NCBI GenBank assembly: GCA_945862385.1
Contig: CAMAXV010000002.1
Coordinates: 62,001-126,000, forward strand
DNA from: Chitinophaga pinensis
Lineage (GTDB): Bacteria > Bacteroidota > Bacteroidia > Chitinophagales > Chitinophagaceae
Length of the DNA: 64,000 bases
Direction of reading: 5' to 3'
A model generated the notes under the pieces. It had not been told where the DNA came from, searched no databases, and saw only the letters and a list, made by a program, of their open reading frames with translations. This document shows, piece by piece, positions 33,351 to 42,664 of the stretch. Every line of letters begins with the position of its first letter. Positions within the stretch are counted from its first letter, which is position 1. A program made the position numbers and the translations under genes.

Positions 33351-33674
33351 TTATGCCTTGTTGATTTTGTTTTTGCGATTTTTTTGCAATCTGCGGGCTC
33401 CGTATCCCAGACCTGCTGCAAGGAGAAATCCTAAGCCACCATCTACTGGAATATCACCGGGATCAGGGCCTGCATTGGCAGCGGTGGACATGTCACCGAA
33501 TGCCAGTTCAAGTTTCTGACCGAAAGCTTCTGTTCCTGCGCTGAAATCGAGTTGCGGGAAAGATTGCTCATCAAAATATATTGTCTCTGTATTGTCCTGA
33601 GCGAAGGAAGTAGCTGAAAGCGATACTGCCAAAAGCGTCAGGGTTGCTATTTTACGTGCTGTCTTGATAATCAT
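33351..33674 (-). CDS. PID-CTERM-type protein-sorting substrate
   Basis: A 107-residue secreted protein. It has a signal peptide at 1-25 (SATSFAQ) and a short acidic body (about 27-72). The C-terminal sorting signal has three parts: PVDGG at 76-80, a hydrophobic glycine-rich helix GLGFLLAAGLGYGA (80-93), and a basic tail RRLQKNRKNK. This is the layout of exosortase targets, with PVDGG as the recognition motif in place of PEP. The mature protein would be only about 50 residues, so it may be a small surface or matrix component. It lies 5 bases upstream of the exosortase gene. Confidence 0.82.
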   Translation of the reverse strand: MIIKTARKIATLTLLAVSLSATSFAQDNTETIYFDEQSFPQLDFSAGTEAFGQKLELAFGDMSTAANAGPDPGDIPVDGGLGFLLAAGLGYGARRLQKNRKNKINKA

Positions 33675-33716
33675 TTTACTGTTTTTACAGATTAAAATTT
33701 AACGTGCCTGACTGAT

Positions 33717-36317
33717 TTAGAGTTTTACGAACCTGACGGTTTTGCTGTCGCCATTTTCGAAATTCACTTTCAGATAATAAACACCATTGCTATTCAACTT
33801 ACCAGCTTTCAGCTCATGCTGAACTGAAGCGTCTGCAGGATTAATCTGTCCATTAGACATTGCTGAACCAGAAGCAGAAAGTACACTCCAGTTTTTTGCT
33901 TTAGCACTTGGATGTGAAATCAGAGCCTGAATGGTTTCAGACCTAACTGGATTATTCAAAACACGAACTGTAACTTCTTTGCTGTTGTCTGTTCCTTTAG
34001 ATGCAACATGGTTGATTGCAAGAAGGAATCTACCTTCTTCCTTGAGGTCCTGCATTTTGAATGCATAGCTCAGTTTACCACCAACCATTGGGATGGTCTT
34101 GTTATCTTTTGTATCAATCAGAGAAACAGTGTTCAGTGAATTCCATGATCCTTCAACAGCAACATCAATGGAAGCGGCTCCCTGTTGTGGTACTGAAAGC
34201 GTCAGTGGGTAATACCTTTTCTCTGCGCCTGGAGTTTTGATAGGAGCATCGAACTGTACGGCCATCTCATCCTGCTCACCAGCAAATTTCACATCAGCAC
34301 CAGACGACCTGCCCATAGATAAAGCATCATATTTACTGTCAAATGCTGCAGTTGCATCAGATTTGGAGAGATCCAGGTAGATATCAGCAGGAATGGTGTT
34401 ACCAGTACCTGATGTCCTAACCCTCAAACCTGAAAGTTGAGAAGATGTACCTGAACCAACACGCTGACTGGCAATATCAAGCCTCTTACCGTTGCGGGAA
34501 AGGTGATCCGCAGTTCCAGCTTCAGCTGACTTGGCTGACTGAGCAAAAGTAATAGCGGGAGTAACAAGCCTGGATGTTCCTGATTTTACAAAAAATGCTG
34601 CACCTGACTCGATGTAACGGGAACCATTACCAGTCGAAACACCAGTAGTTGAGTTGTAAGTACTCCAGTTAACTGCCTCAGGATTCCAGCGGTAAACTGT
34701 AGAATCAAGGTTGGTTTTGGTAATACCTGCGCTGTTCCAGTCTATAGTTGAAGCATATGGATTGGCAATAAGATTCCAACCAGCAGTTCCAAGTTGAAGT
34801 GTCTTGGAGAAACTTGCACCTGATTCATTCAGTACACCAGTTGAACTGATGGTGATTGCGTTGGCAAGTGTGCCATTTTCAGGAGTTGCGCTGGTGTACA
34901 ACCAGGCAGCAATACCCTGACCAGGACCTACCTTTTGAGTAGCAGCGGTATAGTGAATATAACCTGCGTTTGCAGCATTATTTCCTGTACCATATACAAG
35001 ATTATCTCCTGCAGGGTTGAAATACTTCAGCGTAGGCAAAGTGAAATCATAGTTGAAACCTGTCAAAGTAGAAATTTCAGCTGAATCACGCAGCGGGAAT
35101 CCGAGGAACCTCCACTGCTGCTTCCTTGATGAAGGAATGTAGCGCTCTACAATTACATTTCCAGCAACACTAGAGCTGTCATTGTGTGATGCAACACGGG
35201 CAGTTCCTGCAAGAGAAGACATCAACCTAATTTTGCTATCTGCAAAAATAGTACCTCTCATTGGTGTAACCAACTGTGCTATATTAACAGTGTCAGCAAA
35301 TGTAAGTGTGTCAGCATGGTACAAATCTACTGTTAAACTGCCTAGTGTATCAGCATTAAGGGGACCAAAAGCAGCGCGCTTACCGAAAGTAAGGTTGGTC
35401 ATTTTAGCATAAACATTGTTTTCCAATGGCTCCATGCTAATCTGGCTTATCGCCCTGTTGGCTACAACACCAATGAAAGTTGATTGTCCAATGAGCGTAG
35501 TAGAATCTCTTCTAACAACATCAGGACTGCCATCTTTAAATTTAATTCGGAGATTGAAACGTCTGTGTCCGTTGATTTCAGCAAATCCAAGATCTGTAAA
35601 TCCAAAGAGACCCGAAAAAGCAGTCACATCTTCAGTTCCAATCATATCTAATATAAGGCTGATGCCATTTGCTGCATCTCCAACTGTAAGGAAATTAATA
35701 GTTGGGTCAACAATGTCATTGTAAATAATTGGCTCGCCTACAGAAGTTGATGCAGAAACATCAAATGTTGCTGTTGCGTCACCAAATTCTATGGTTCCGT
35801 AACCTGGAGATGCAGGATTTTCCAACGTACTGAAGTCTTCAAAATACCTGGCTGGATTAGCGCTGAATTCCAGCGTGTGCTCAGCAGCAAGTTTGTAAAT
35901 AACTGCGCCGGGACCACCAGCATAAATGCCGGAAGTGGGACTACCTACAATCAAACCATTTCCGGATACTTTACCGAAAACGCTAAGTGTTTGGCCATTC
36001 AGGTTCAATGTAGCACCTCCCCCAATGGATAGGTTGTCAACTGAAGTGTTGGCAGCTAAAACAGGAAACCTGGTGACTGATACTGGCGGCAATGGCAGCA
36101 ATGTAACAGGATCTACTGCTGGAAGTAATGTCAGTGGATCTACTATGACAAAGGAAGTATCAATTTGGATTCTTCCAGTATCCGGAGGAACTACACCTTC
36201 CCGCCAGTTGGTGGCATCATTCCAATCCGTGGAGGTGGCACCAGTCCAAACCTGCTGCGCTTTCAGGCCCATCACTGAGAGACCTAAAACTGTTAAAAGG
36301 GTGAAAATCTTTTTCAT
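33717..36317 (-). CDS. Secreted protein with type IX secretion C-terminal sorting domain
   Basis: An 866-residue surface or extracellular protein. It has a signal peptide at 1-20 (GLKAQ), then a G8-like or 'sublytic' repeat opening (VWTGATSTDWNDATNW, typical of cell-surface proteins of this phylum), and an internal near-duplicate VDPLTLLPA/VDPVTLLPL. Long beta-rich regions follow, including WRFLGFPLRD and GWNLIANPYASTIDW. The type A sorting domain closes it (about 790-866; LNSNGVYYLKVNFENGDSKT, ending VRFVKL). T9SS should export it. It lies 42 bases upstream of the PID-CTERM gene on the same strand and may share a transcript. Confidence 0.8.
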   Translation of the reverse strand: MKKIFTLLTVLGLSVMGLKAQQVWTGATSTDWNDATNWREGVVPPDTGRIQIDTSFVIVDPLTLLPAVDPVTLLPLPPVSVTRFPVLAANTSVDNLSIGGGATLNLNGQTLSVFGKVSGNGLIVGSPTSGIYAGGPGAVIYKLAAEHTLEFSANPARYFEDFSTLENPASPGYGTIEFGDATATFDVSASTSVGEPIIYNDIVDPTINFLTVGDAANGISLILDMIGTEDVTAFSGLFGFTDLGFAEINGHRRFNLRIKFKDGSPDVVRRDSTTLIGQSTFIGVVANRAISQISMEPLENNVYAKMTNLTFGKRAAFGPLNADTLGSLTVDLYHADTLTFADTVNIAQLVTPMRGTIFADSKIRLMSSLAGTARVASHNDSSSVAGNVIVERYIPSSRKQQWRFLGFPLRDSAEISTLTGFNYDFTLPTLKYFNPAGDNLVYGTGNNAANAGYIHYTAATQKVGPGQGIAAWLYTSATPENGTLANAITISSTGVLNESGASFSKTLQLGTAGWNLIANPYASTIDWNSAGITKTNLDSTVYRWNPEAVNWSTYNSTTGVSTGNGSRYIESGAAFFVKSGTSRLVTPAITFAQSAKSAEAGTADHLSRNGKRLDIASQRVGSGTSSQLSGLRVRTSGTGNTIPADIYLDLSKSDATAAFDSKYDALSMGRSSGADVKFAGEQDEMAVQFDAPIKTPGAEKRYYPLTLSVPQQGAASIDVAVEGSWNSLNTVSLIDTKDNKTIPMVGGKLSYAFKMQDLKEEGRFLLAINHVASKGTDNSKEVTVRVLNNPVRSETIQALISHPSAKAKNWSVLSASGSAMSNGQINPADASVQHELKAGKLNSNGVYYLKVNFENGDSKTVRFVKL

Positions 36318-36488
36318 AATGTTCAGAATCTGAGAATAAAGAGTTAAAAATTAGACAATCCGGGTGTAAATTAAGTTAAAGTTTATTAAAATACAAGTTG
36401 TTGCCAAACATTTAAAAACGAACACCTTGTCTTTTTATTGCAATTAGTCGTTGAAATGCAATAAATTGTGTGTCAATCACTGCTTTTC

Positions 36489-37136
36489 ATGCACAAGTAC
36501 GCACTCTTCATTTTGTTTAACCTATCAGCTCATTTCATATGTGCCCAGGAAAAGGTTGATTCGCTACCTCAAAACAGTCTCTTGTATTCAGGCACTGAAT
36601 ATGTAAAACAGTTCAATGAAGCCAGAGGCAACCCCTTTTTCCCAGTAAAAAACCCCTTTGGCAATCTCTCCTACAACGGATTCACCTATAATAATATAGA
36701 AATCCTTTATGATTGTGAAGATGACATCCCCATTGTAAGAGATATGCAGGGCCTGCTTAAATTAAAGCTGATCAGGGAAAAACTGGAAGCTTTTACAGTT
36801 GACAACCACAAATTTGTAAAAATCAAGCTCCTGAGTAGTCAGGGTGAGTTCTACGAAGAGCTTTACAGGGGTAAATATGCCCTGTTGATGCAGTGGCAGA
36901 AAAAACAGGAACTGGATGCACAGGAAATTCCAAGGTATGTGCTTAAAAAAATAATTTTCATGTTGAAAGACAGTGAGATATTACCACTATCTGGCAAATC
37001 AGACTTATTTACCCTGATTCCGGGAAAAGAAAAAGCGTTGAAAAAAATATACAGAATCAATAAGCTGAATTTCAAAAAAAATGCACTTACTGTTTCAGAA
37101 AAAATGATTCGCGAAATTGAAAAAATGGGCTGGTGA
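36489..37136 (+). CDS. Secreted protein of unknown function, first gene of a TonB operon
   Basis: A 215-residue product that I do not recognise. A signal peptide covers about 1-19 (AHFICAQ). The body is basic and helix-rich, with PFGNLSYNGFTYNNIEILYDCEDD and PLSGKSDLFTLIPGKEKALKKIYR (quoted in part for position). I use the ATG at 36489 because it gives a standard signal peptide. Its TGA overlaps the GTG start of the TonB receptor by 4 bases, so it is probably translated together with it and may assist or sense that receptor. Confidence 0.65.
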   Translation: MHKYALFILFNLSAHFICAQEKVDSLPQNSLLYSGTEYVKQFNEARGNPFFPVKNPFGNLSYNGFTYNNIEILYDCEDDIPIVRDMQGLLKLKLIREKLEAFTVDNHKFVKIKLLSSQGEFYEELYRGKYALLMQWQKKQELDAQEIPRYVLKKIIFMLKDSEILPLSGKSDLFTLIPGKEKALKKIYRINKLNFKKNALTVSEKMIREIEKMGW

Positions 37137-39844
37137 AAAAAATTACCTTAATCGCTTTTATAACCTGCCTGGCAGGTATGGCACACTCCCAGCAAAAATC
37201 TGTTTTTGACAGTCTGGCCATTGCATTGGAGAAAAAATTTGATGTCAGATTTTATTATGAGTCAAAATTTACAAACGGACTGGACATCATTCCCTCAAGC
37301 GGAAAACTGGAGGAAATCCTGAAAAAAACCCTGGAAGGCTCAGGCCTCAGTTTTTATATCGATAAAAACACAAGGGTATTTATTTTCCGGGGCTCACCAC
37401 TTTCAATACCACTTGCATCGGATTACTTTAATCCTGCAGGTCAGCGAACACAAGAACAATTATCAGAAACTACGCAAACCCAAATTTTTGATATACCGGA
37501 GGAAGAAAACAAGATTTATACAATTGGCATTAAGGGTGGCAGTGGAAATACTGCTTTGATATCCGGATATATCAGAGACGTCAGAAATGGTGAACCCATC
37601 AGCGCTGCCTCAGTTATCATAGATGGCACACAGGCAGGAGTTTCAACAGATGCCTTTGGTTACTACTCTATCACAGCTCCCAAAGGTCGGCAAGTGCTGA
37701 AAGTGACAAGCATAGGCATGAAGGCCTCAAGCCGGCAGCTTAATATCCAGGGAAATGGCAAACTTGACCTGGAAATGAGCGAAGAAATCAGGAGTCTTAA
37801 AACTGCTGTCATTATAGCAAACAGGCAATCCAACGTCAGAGGCATGCAAATGGGCGTAGAAAGGCTCAGCATCAAATCAATCAAACAGATTCCGGCTGTG
37901 TTGGGTGAAACTGATATCCTGAGGTCGTTGCAAACACTCCCTGGTGTTACCTCTGTGGGTGAGGGAACAGCAGGATACAATGTGCGTGGCGGAGGAGCAG
38001 ACCAAAACCTGCTACTCTTAAATGATATGACCATTTACAATCCTACGCACCTTTTTGGTTTCTTTTCAGCTGTTGACCCGGAAGTGGTACGAGGACTGGA
38101 ATTGTACAAAAGTGCCATCCCTGAAAGACTTGGTGGGAGAATTTCATCTATCATGGATGTTGGTACCAAGGATGGCAATTCAAAAAAAGTTACAGCTACT
38201 GCCGGTATTGGTCCGCTTACAAGCAAATTTACTGTAGAGGGTCCGGTTGCATCCGAAAAAACAACATTCCTGGTAGGCGGAAGAACTACCTATTCCAACT
38301 GGTTTCTCAAATACCTGCCTGATGCAACCTTCAACAAAAGCAGTGTAAATTTCAGCGATCTGATGGTGCACATGACGCATGAATTTTCCGACAAAGACAA
38401 AATTTTCCTCTCTGGATACCTGAGTAGCGACATGTTCAGACTCAACCAGGATTCTACCTACAGCTATGCCAACAAGAACTTCAGGGTTAAATGGAAGCAT
38501 AATTTTTCCAGTAAATTTTATCAGGTTTTTTCTGCTGGTCTGGACCAATATAACTACTCGGTTAAAGGCAGAAATAATCCAAAAGACGCCTTTGACCTGA
38601 ATTTCGGGATGCAACAATGGAGTGCCAAAACAGATTTTAAATATGTACCCAATAACAAACAGGAAATAAACTTCGGGGTTCAACACATCCTTTACAACCT
38701 GGAACCAGGTAAACTGTTACCAACAGATACGGCTTCTTTGGTGAGTTCTAAAATTCTGCAACGCGAAAAAGCTACAGAATCCACAATTTACCTGGGAGAC
38801 CAATACAGACTGAATAATAAATTCTCCCTGCAGGGCGGAATGAGGTATAGCTTCTACAGAATTTTCGGAGCCAGAACATCTTTTACCTACAAACCAGACT
38901 TGCCCCGCAATACAGCCAATATCAGTGGCACTGAAACATTCGGGAAAGGGGAAACCATACAAACCTATCATGGACCGGAGTTCAGGGTTTCCGCAAGGTA
39001 CCTGCTTACAACAAGGACATCATTCAAACTCAGCTTCAACACCCTGAGGCAGTTCATCCATATGATTACAAACACAACTGCACTCTCCCCCACAGATATC
39101 TGGAAGTTGAGTGATCAGTTTATCAAACCACAGATAGGTCAACAGGTTTCATTGGGCTTCTATACCCAGCCCGGAGACAAAGGAGATGAATTTTCAATAG
39201 AGACTTATTATAAAACAAGCAATAATTACCTCGATTATAAAAGTGGTGCACAATTGGTGTTGAATGGCAATATTGAACAGGATGTACTGAATACGCGAGG
39301 AAAAGCTTTTGGTGTTGAAGTCTTGTATAAAAAACCAGCTGGTAAGCTGAACGGCTGGTTAAGCTATACATTCCTGCGAAGCTTTCTCCAGGTAAACGAC
39401 CCGATAGCGGGAGAAGTTATCAATAAAGGAAATTTCTATCCTGCCAACTTCGACAAACCCCATATTGCAAGCCTTGTAGCCAACTATAAATTCACACAAC
39501 GCTTCAGTATTTCACTGACATCAACATACAGTACAGGCAGGCCTGTCACTTATCCGATAGGTGTATTCAATATGGGTGGTGCGCAACGTGTGTATTATTC
39601 GGAAAGAAATGCATTCAGAATTCCGAACTTCTTCAGAACTGACCTTTCAATGATCCTGGAAAACAACCATAAACTAACACAAAAGCTACATGGATCCTGG
39701 ACTTTCGGTATCTACAATGTAACCGGAAGAGATAATCCCTACTCGGTTTATTTTGTAACCGACAGCAGACAAATACGGGGCTACCAGCTTTCAATTTTTG
39801 CCAGCGCAATACCATTCGTAACCTTTAACCTGAAATTCAGATGA
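37133..39844 (+). CDS. TonB-dependent receptor with STN and carboxypeptidase-like N-terminal domains
   Basis: A 903-residue outer-membrane transporter that starts with GTG. The signal peptide is about 1-19 (MAHSQ). An STN-like segment covers about 25-85 (FDVRFYYESKF, SFYIDKNTRVFIF), then a CarboxypepD_reg-like domain (about 140-225; ISGYIRDVRNGEPISAASV), a plug (about 245-340; GYNVRGGGADQNLLLLNDM) and the beta-barrel to the C-terminal Phe-x-Arg. The STN domain hints at signalling or TonB regulation. It overlaps both neighbours by 4 bases. With the DUF4249 partner it forms a common Bacteroidota pair; the ligand is unknown. Confidence 0.88.
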   Translation: MKKITLIAFITCLAGMAHSQQKSVFDSLAIALEKKFDVRFYYESKFTNGLDIIPSSGKLEEILKKTLEGSGLSFYIDKNTRVFIFRGSPLSIPLASDYFNPAGQRTQEQLSETTQTQIFDIPEEENKIYTIGIKGGSGNTALISGYIRDVRNGEPISAASVIIDGTQAGVSTDAFGYYSITAPKGRQVLKVTSIGMKASSRQLNIQGNGKLDLEMSEEIRSLKTAVIIANRQSNVRGMQMGVERLSIKSIKQIPAVLGETDILRSLQTLPGVTSVGEGTAGYNVRGGGADQNLLLLNDMTIYNPTHLFGFFSAVDPEVVRGLELYKSAIPERLGGRISSIMDVGTKDGNSKKVTATAGIGPLTSKFTVEGPVASEKTTFLVGGRTTYSNWFLKYLPDATFNKSSVNFSDLMVHMTHEFSDKDKIFLSGYLSSDMFRLNQDSTYSYANKNFRVKWKHNFSSKFYQVFSAGLDQYNYSVKGRNNPKDAFDLNFGMQQWSAKTDFKYVPNNKQEINFGVQHILYNLEPGKLLPTDTASLVSSKILQREKATESTIYLGDQYRLNNKFSLQGGMRYSFYRIFGARTSFTYKPDLPRNTANISGTETFGKGETIQTYHGPEFRVSARYLLTTRTSFKLSFNTLRQFIHMITNTTALSPTDIWKLSDQFIKPQIGQQVSLGFYTQPGDKGDEFSIETYYKTSNNYLDYKSGAQLVLNGNIEQDVLNTRGKAFGVEVLYKKPAGKLNGWLSYTFLRSFLQVNDPIAGEVINKGNFYPANFDKPHIASLVANYKFTQRFSISLTSTYSTGRPVTYPIGVFNMGGAQRVYYSERNAFRIPNFFRTDLSMILENNHKLTQKLHGSWTFGIYNVTGRDNPYSVYFVTDSRQIRGYQLSIFASAIPFVTFNLKFR

Positions 39845-40965
39845 ACAGACTGGCCGGTGTCATACTGATCCTGATAATTCTCAGCGGCTGTACGAAGTCG
39901 TTTGAACTTCCTGATACCAAACCAGACAACTCTGTTTTGGTGGTAGAAGGTAACATCCAAACAGGAGGAACTGTAGAAAATACCTTTACCCTTAGCAGAG
40001 TCAAGGCCCTGTTTGAATTTGATGATATCCCGGAAGAAAATGCAAAAGTTGAAATCAAACAGCAAAATGGACCCAGATGGCTGCTGCCCCACAAAGGAAA
40101 AGGTATTTACAGCTCAACCCTTAACCTACCTGCATCTGTTCCACTGGCGTTACAAATCACTACTGCAGATGGTAGGATTTATGAAAGTCCCTTCCAACAA
40201 TCTACCGTGACACCGGAAATAGACAGCGTAACCTGGAAGCAGGAACCCACTGGCGATGTCAGGTTGTTTGTTCATACCAAAGACCCCTCCAACAAAACCA
40301 GAAACTACAAATGGACCTTCAGCGAAACCTGGGAAAGAAGAGCATGGTACCAGGGTCTATATGAATTTAAAAACGGCGACATCATTCCACGTGCACCGGA
40401 TGATCAGATATATACCTGTTGGAATACAGCACAGGCACCCTCCTTTATCATTGCCAATACCAATAACCTGGCAGATGATGTAATAAGTTACCAGCCACTG
40501 TCTGTAATCACAAGACCCTCTGAAAAACTTTACATCCGATACAGCATCCTGGTTCAACAAATTGGTTTATCTCAGGAGGCATACGACTATTGGGAAATTC
40601 TCCGGAAAAACACGGAATTGACAGGAACATTATTTGACCCCCAGCCTTCAAGGATGCCTACAAATATCACCTGTACAAATGATGCTACAAGAGAGGCTAT
40701 CGGCTTTGTTTCAGTAGGGAATATAACCGAAAAAAGGATTTTCATCATGAACTCCGAAGTCAATCTTTGGCCCAGCAGAAATGAAGCTGCATCCTGCGAC
40801 GCATTCGAATTCGGAAAATTTCAGGCTGAGCGATTCCTTAGCCAAAATCCTATTTACCTCCCTGCCTACTTCATCACAGCAGGTGGTGGATTTGGCGTAG
40901 CACTACGGCAATGTGTGGATTGTCGGCTAACCGGTGGCGTGAATATTAAACCTGATTTTTGGTAA
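39841..40965 (+). CDS. DUF4249 domain lipoprotein
   Basis: A 374-residue lipoprotein with lipobox LSGC (Cys at about residue 17) after a hydrophobic N-terminus. The DUF4249 pattern is visible in NSVLVVEGNIQTGGTVENTFTL and YYKWTF-like central strands (RNYKWTFSETW), ending in a cysteine-bearing CVDCRLTGGVNIKPDFW. Such proteins accompany TonB receptors and may form a lid or binding subunit, analogous to SusD; this is inference. Its ATG overlaps the receptor stop as ATGA. Confidence 0.85.
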   Translation: MNRLAGVILILIILSGCTKSFELPDTKPDNSVLVVEGNIQTGGTVENTFTLSRVKALFEFDDIPEENAKVEIKQQNGPRWLLPHKGKGIYSSTLNLPASVPLALQITTADGRIYESPFQQSTVTPEIDSVTWKQEPTGDVRLFVHTKDPSNKTRNYKWTFSETWERRAWYQGLYEFKNGDIIPRAPDDQIYTCWNTAQAPSFIIANTNNLADDVISYQPLSVITRPSEKLYIRYSILVQQIGLSQEAYDYWEILRKNTELTGTLFDPQPSRMPTNITCTNDATREAIGFVSVGNITEKRIFIMNSEVNLWPSRNEAASCDAFEFGKFQAERFLSQNPIYLPAYFITAGGGFGVALRQCVDCRLTGGVNIKPDFW

Positions 40966-40967
40966 TC

Positions 40968-42581
40968 ATGAAATCATATACAAAACTTTTTTTATTGCCG
41001 CTGTTGTTAGCTTCATTTAAGTTGTTTTCTCAGGAATCAGCTAAAATCAGCACTGAAGTTCATTCCAGCCAACAGGTCTTTGTTACCGGCGAAGATATCT
41101 GGCTCGAAGGGAGTATTCTCGAAGGAAGTACATTATCCAAAAGCGTTACGGTAAGGCTGATAGACCGTAATGGCGAATCGAAACTTGAAAAAGATTTACA
41201 ACCTAAGCAAAATAAGTTTTCCGGCTTCCTTCCCGTTCCAGAAAACCTGGTTTCTGATTACTATTTCCTTGATTGTGTCATTAAAGGAGAAAAAACAGAC
41301 AACCAGATACAACCTGTCATGGTCATAAACCCCAAATTTCCACCTACATTAAACTGTCAGGCGATTGCAGCAAGCAGTTCAGAAAATACAGCATACAATG
41401 CCAGGATAAGCATCCAGTCAGATAAAAGCGAATACCTGCAAAGAGAAACGGTACAGGTAAATATAGGTGGACTTAACTCATTTACAGATGTTTCAGTAAC
41501 AGCAGAAAGATCAGACCGGCTGACTGACCTGATCCAACAAATAACCCTGGGATTCAACAAAACACGCTATCACGAAGCAAATGGTTTAAAAGAAGAGGAG
41601 GGGCATGTTGTAAAAGCAAGACTAACAGTTAACGGCAAACCACAGTTTGGTTTTACATTACTGGTCGGCATAAAAAGTCAAAGGGCAAACATGGCATCTG
41701 CCAAAACAGATGATAGTGGCATTGCAACTTTTATTCTACCCTCCAGCTTTGAAAATACCCAACTGATCATTACAGCTGAGAAAAAACTTCCAAGCAATAG
41801 CAAGATTGAACTGATAAAACCGGGAAATCCCAAGGAACCTATAAGCTTCCCATGCCTGCAGTTGACTGAATTCATGCGTGAGGATATTGAACAACGTATC
41901 CTCAACAGCAGCATTAACCTCAGATTTTACGGAAATACCTCAAAAGCGTATGCCATTCCGGAAAGAGACACAACAGATTTTTATGGAAAACCCGATCAGC
42001 GCTTCTTACTCGATGAATATGTTCGCTTTCCAAATATGGAAGAAGTCATAACTGAAATAATTCCAGAGTTGAGGATAAAAAAAGAAAGTGGAAATCCGGT
42101 TTTACAAGTCCTGAATATCCCTTTCAAAACATTTTTTAGTGAGCAGGCATTGATCCTGGTGGATGGCGTTCCCGTTTCAAATGCTAAGGAAATATTGGAA
42201 ACAGATCCATTAAGGATTCGCAGCATTGATCTGGTAACCAGGCGCTACATGATGGGAGTCACTGAATTTCCCGGAATAGTTCACTTCAAATCTTATAAAC
42301 GCGATTTAGCCGGACTTTCACCTGAAGCAAATAGTCTTACCTCAGCATTCAGTGGATTACAGGAATCCGCAAGTCTGCAAGCACCTGTACTGACTGATGT
42401 AAAGATGCCTGATTTGCGGAACTTACTCCTCTACGAACAAAATATCATAGCAGATGAAACAGGCAAGGCACTCATAAAATTCAATACATCTGATGCGCCT
42501 GGTACTTATACCATTAAGGTTCGGGCAATAACTCCGGGCAAACAGCCAGTAGTCAAGCAATTGAGCTTCAAAGTCAGGTAG
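40968..42581 (+). CDS. Macroglobulin-like secreted protein with TonB-plug-like domain
   Basis: A 537-residue exported protein. The signal peptide is about 1-19 (KLFSQ). An MG2-like domain follows (about 25-115; SSQQVFVTGEDIWLEGSILEG), then further Ig-like strands (about 200-270). A plug-like region sits around 365-450 (ALILVDGVPVSNAKEIL, IRSIDLVTRRYMMG, GIVHFKSYK). A last MG-type domain closes it (about 485-537; GKALIKFNTSDAPGTYTIKV). No thioester motif is seen. The start at 40968 lies 2 bases after the DUF4249 stop. It may dock onto the barrel of the co-encoded receptor; that is inference. Confidence 0.72.
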   Translation: MKSYTKLFLLPLLLASFKLFSQESAKISTEVHSSQQVFVTGEDIWLEGSILEGSTLSKSVTVRLIDRNGESKLEKDLQPKQNKFSGFLPVPENLVSDYYFLDCVIKGEKTDNQIQPVMVINPKFPPTLNCQAIAASSSENTAYNARISIQSDKSEYLQRETVQVNIGGLNSFTDVSVTAERSDRLTDLIQQITLGFNKTRYHEANGLKEEEGHVVKARLTVNGKPQFGFTLLVGIKSQRANMASAKTDDSGIATFILPSSFENTQLIITAEKKLPSNSKIELIKPGNPKEPISFPCLQLTEFMREDIEQRILNSSINLRFYGNTSKAYAIPERDTTDFYGKPDQRFLLDEYVRFPNMEEVITEIIPELRIKKESGNPVLQVLNIPFKTFFSEQALILVDGVPVSNAKEILETDPLRIRSIDLVTRRYMMGVTEFPGIVHFKSYKRDLAGLSPEANSLTSAFSGLQESASLQAPVLTDVKMPDLRNLLLYEQNIIADETGKALIKFNTSDAPGTYTIKVRAITPGKQPVVKQLSFKVR

Positions 42582-42651
42582 ATCTGGCAATATCAACCAC
42601 CAACATTTAAATAGACAAACAAGAGTTGCCGTTAGATCTTGTCTGTTTACT

Positions 42652-42659
42652 TATCTTTG
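42652..42659 (+). promoter_or_regulatory. -7 promoter box of the TPR-protein gene
   Basis: TATCTTTG, 5 bases before the ATG at 42665. Confidence 0.55.
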
Positions 42660-42664
42660 TTCCT

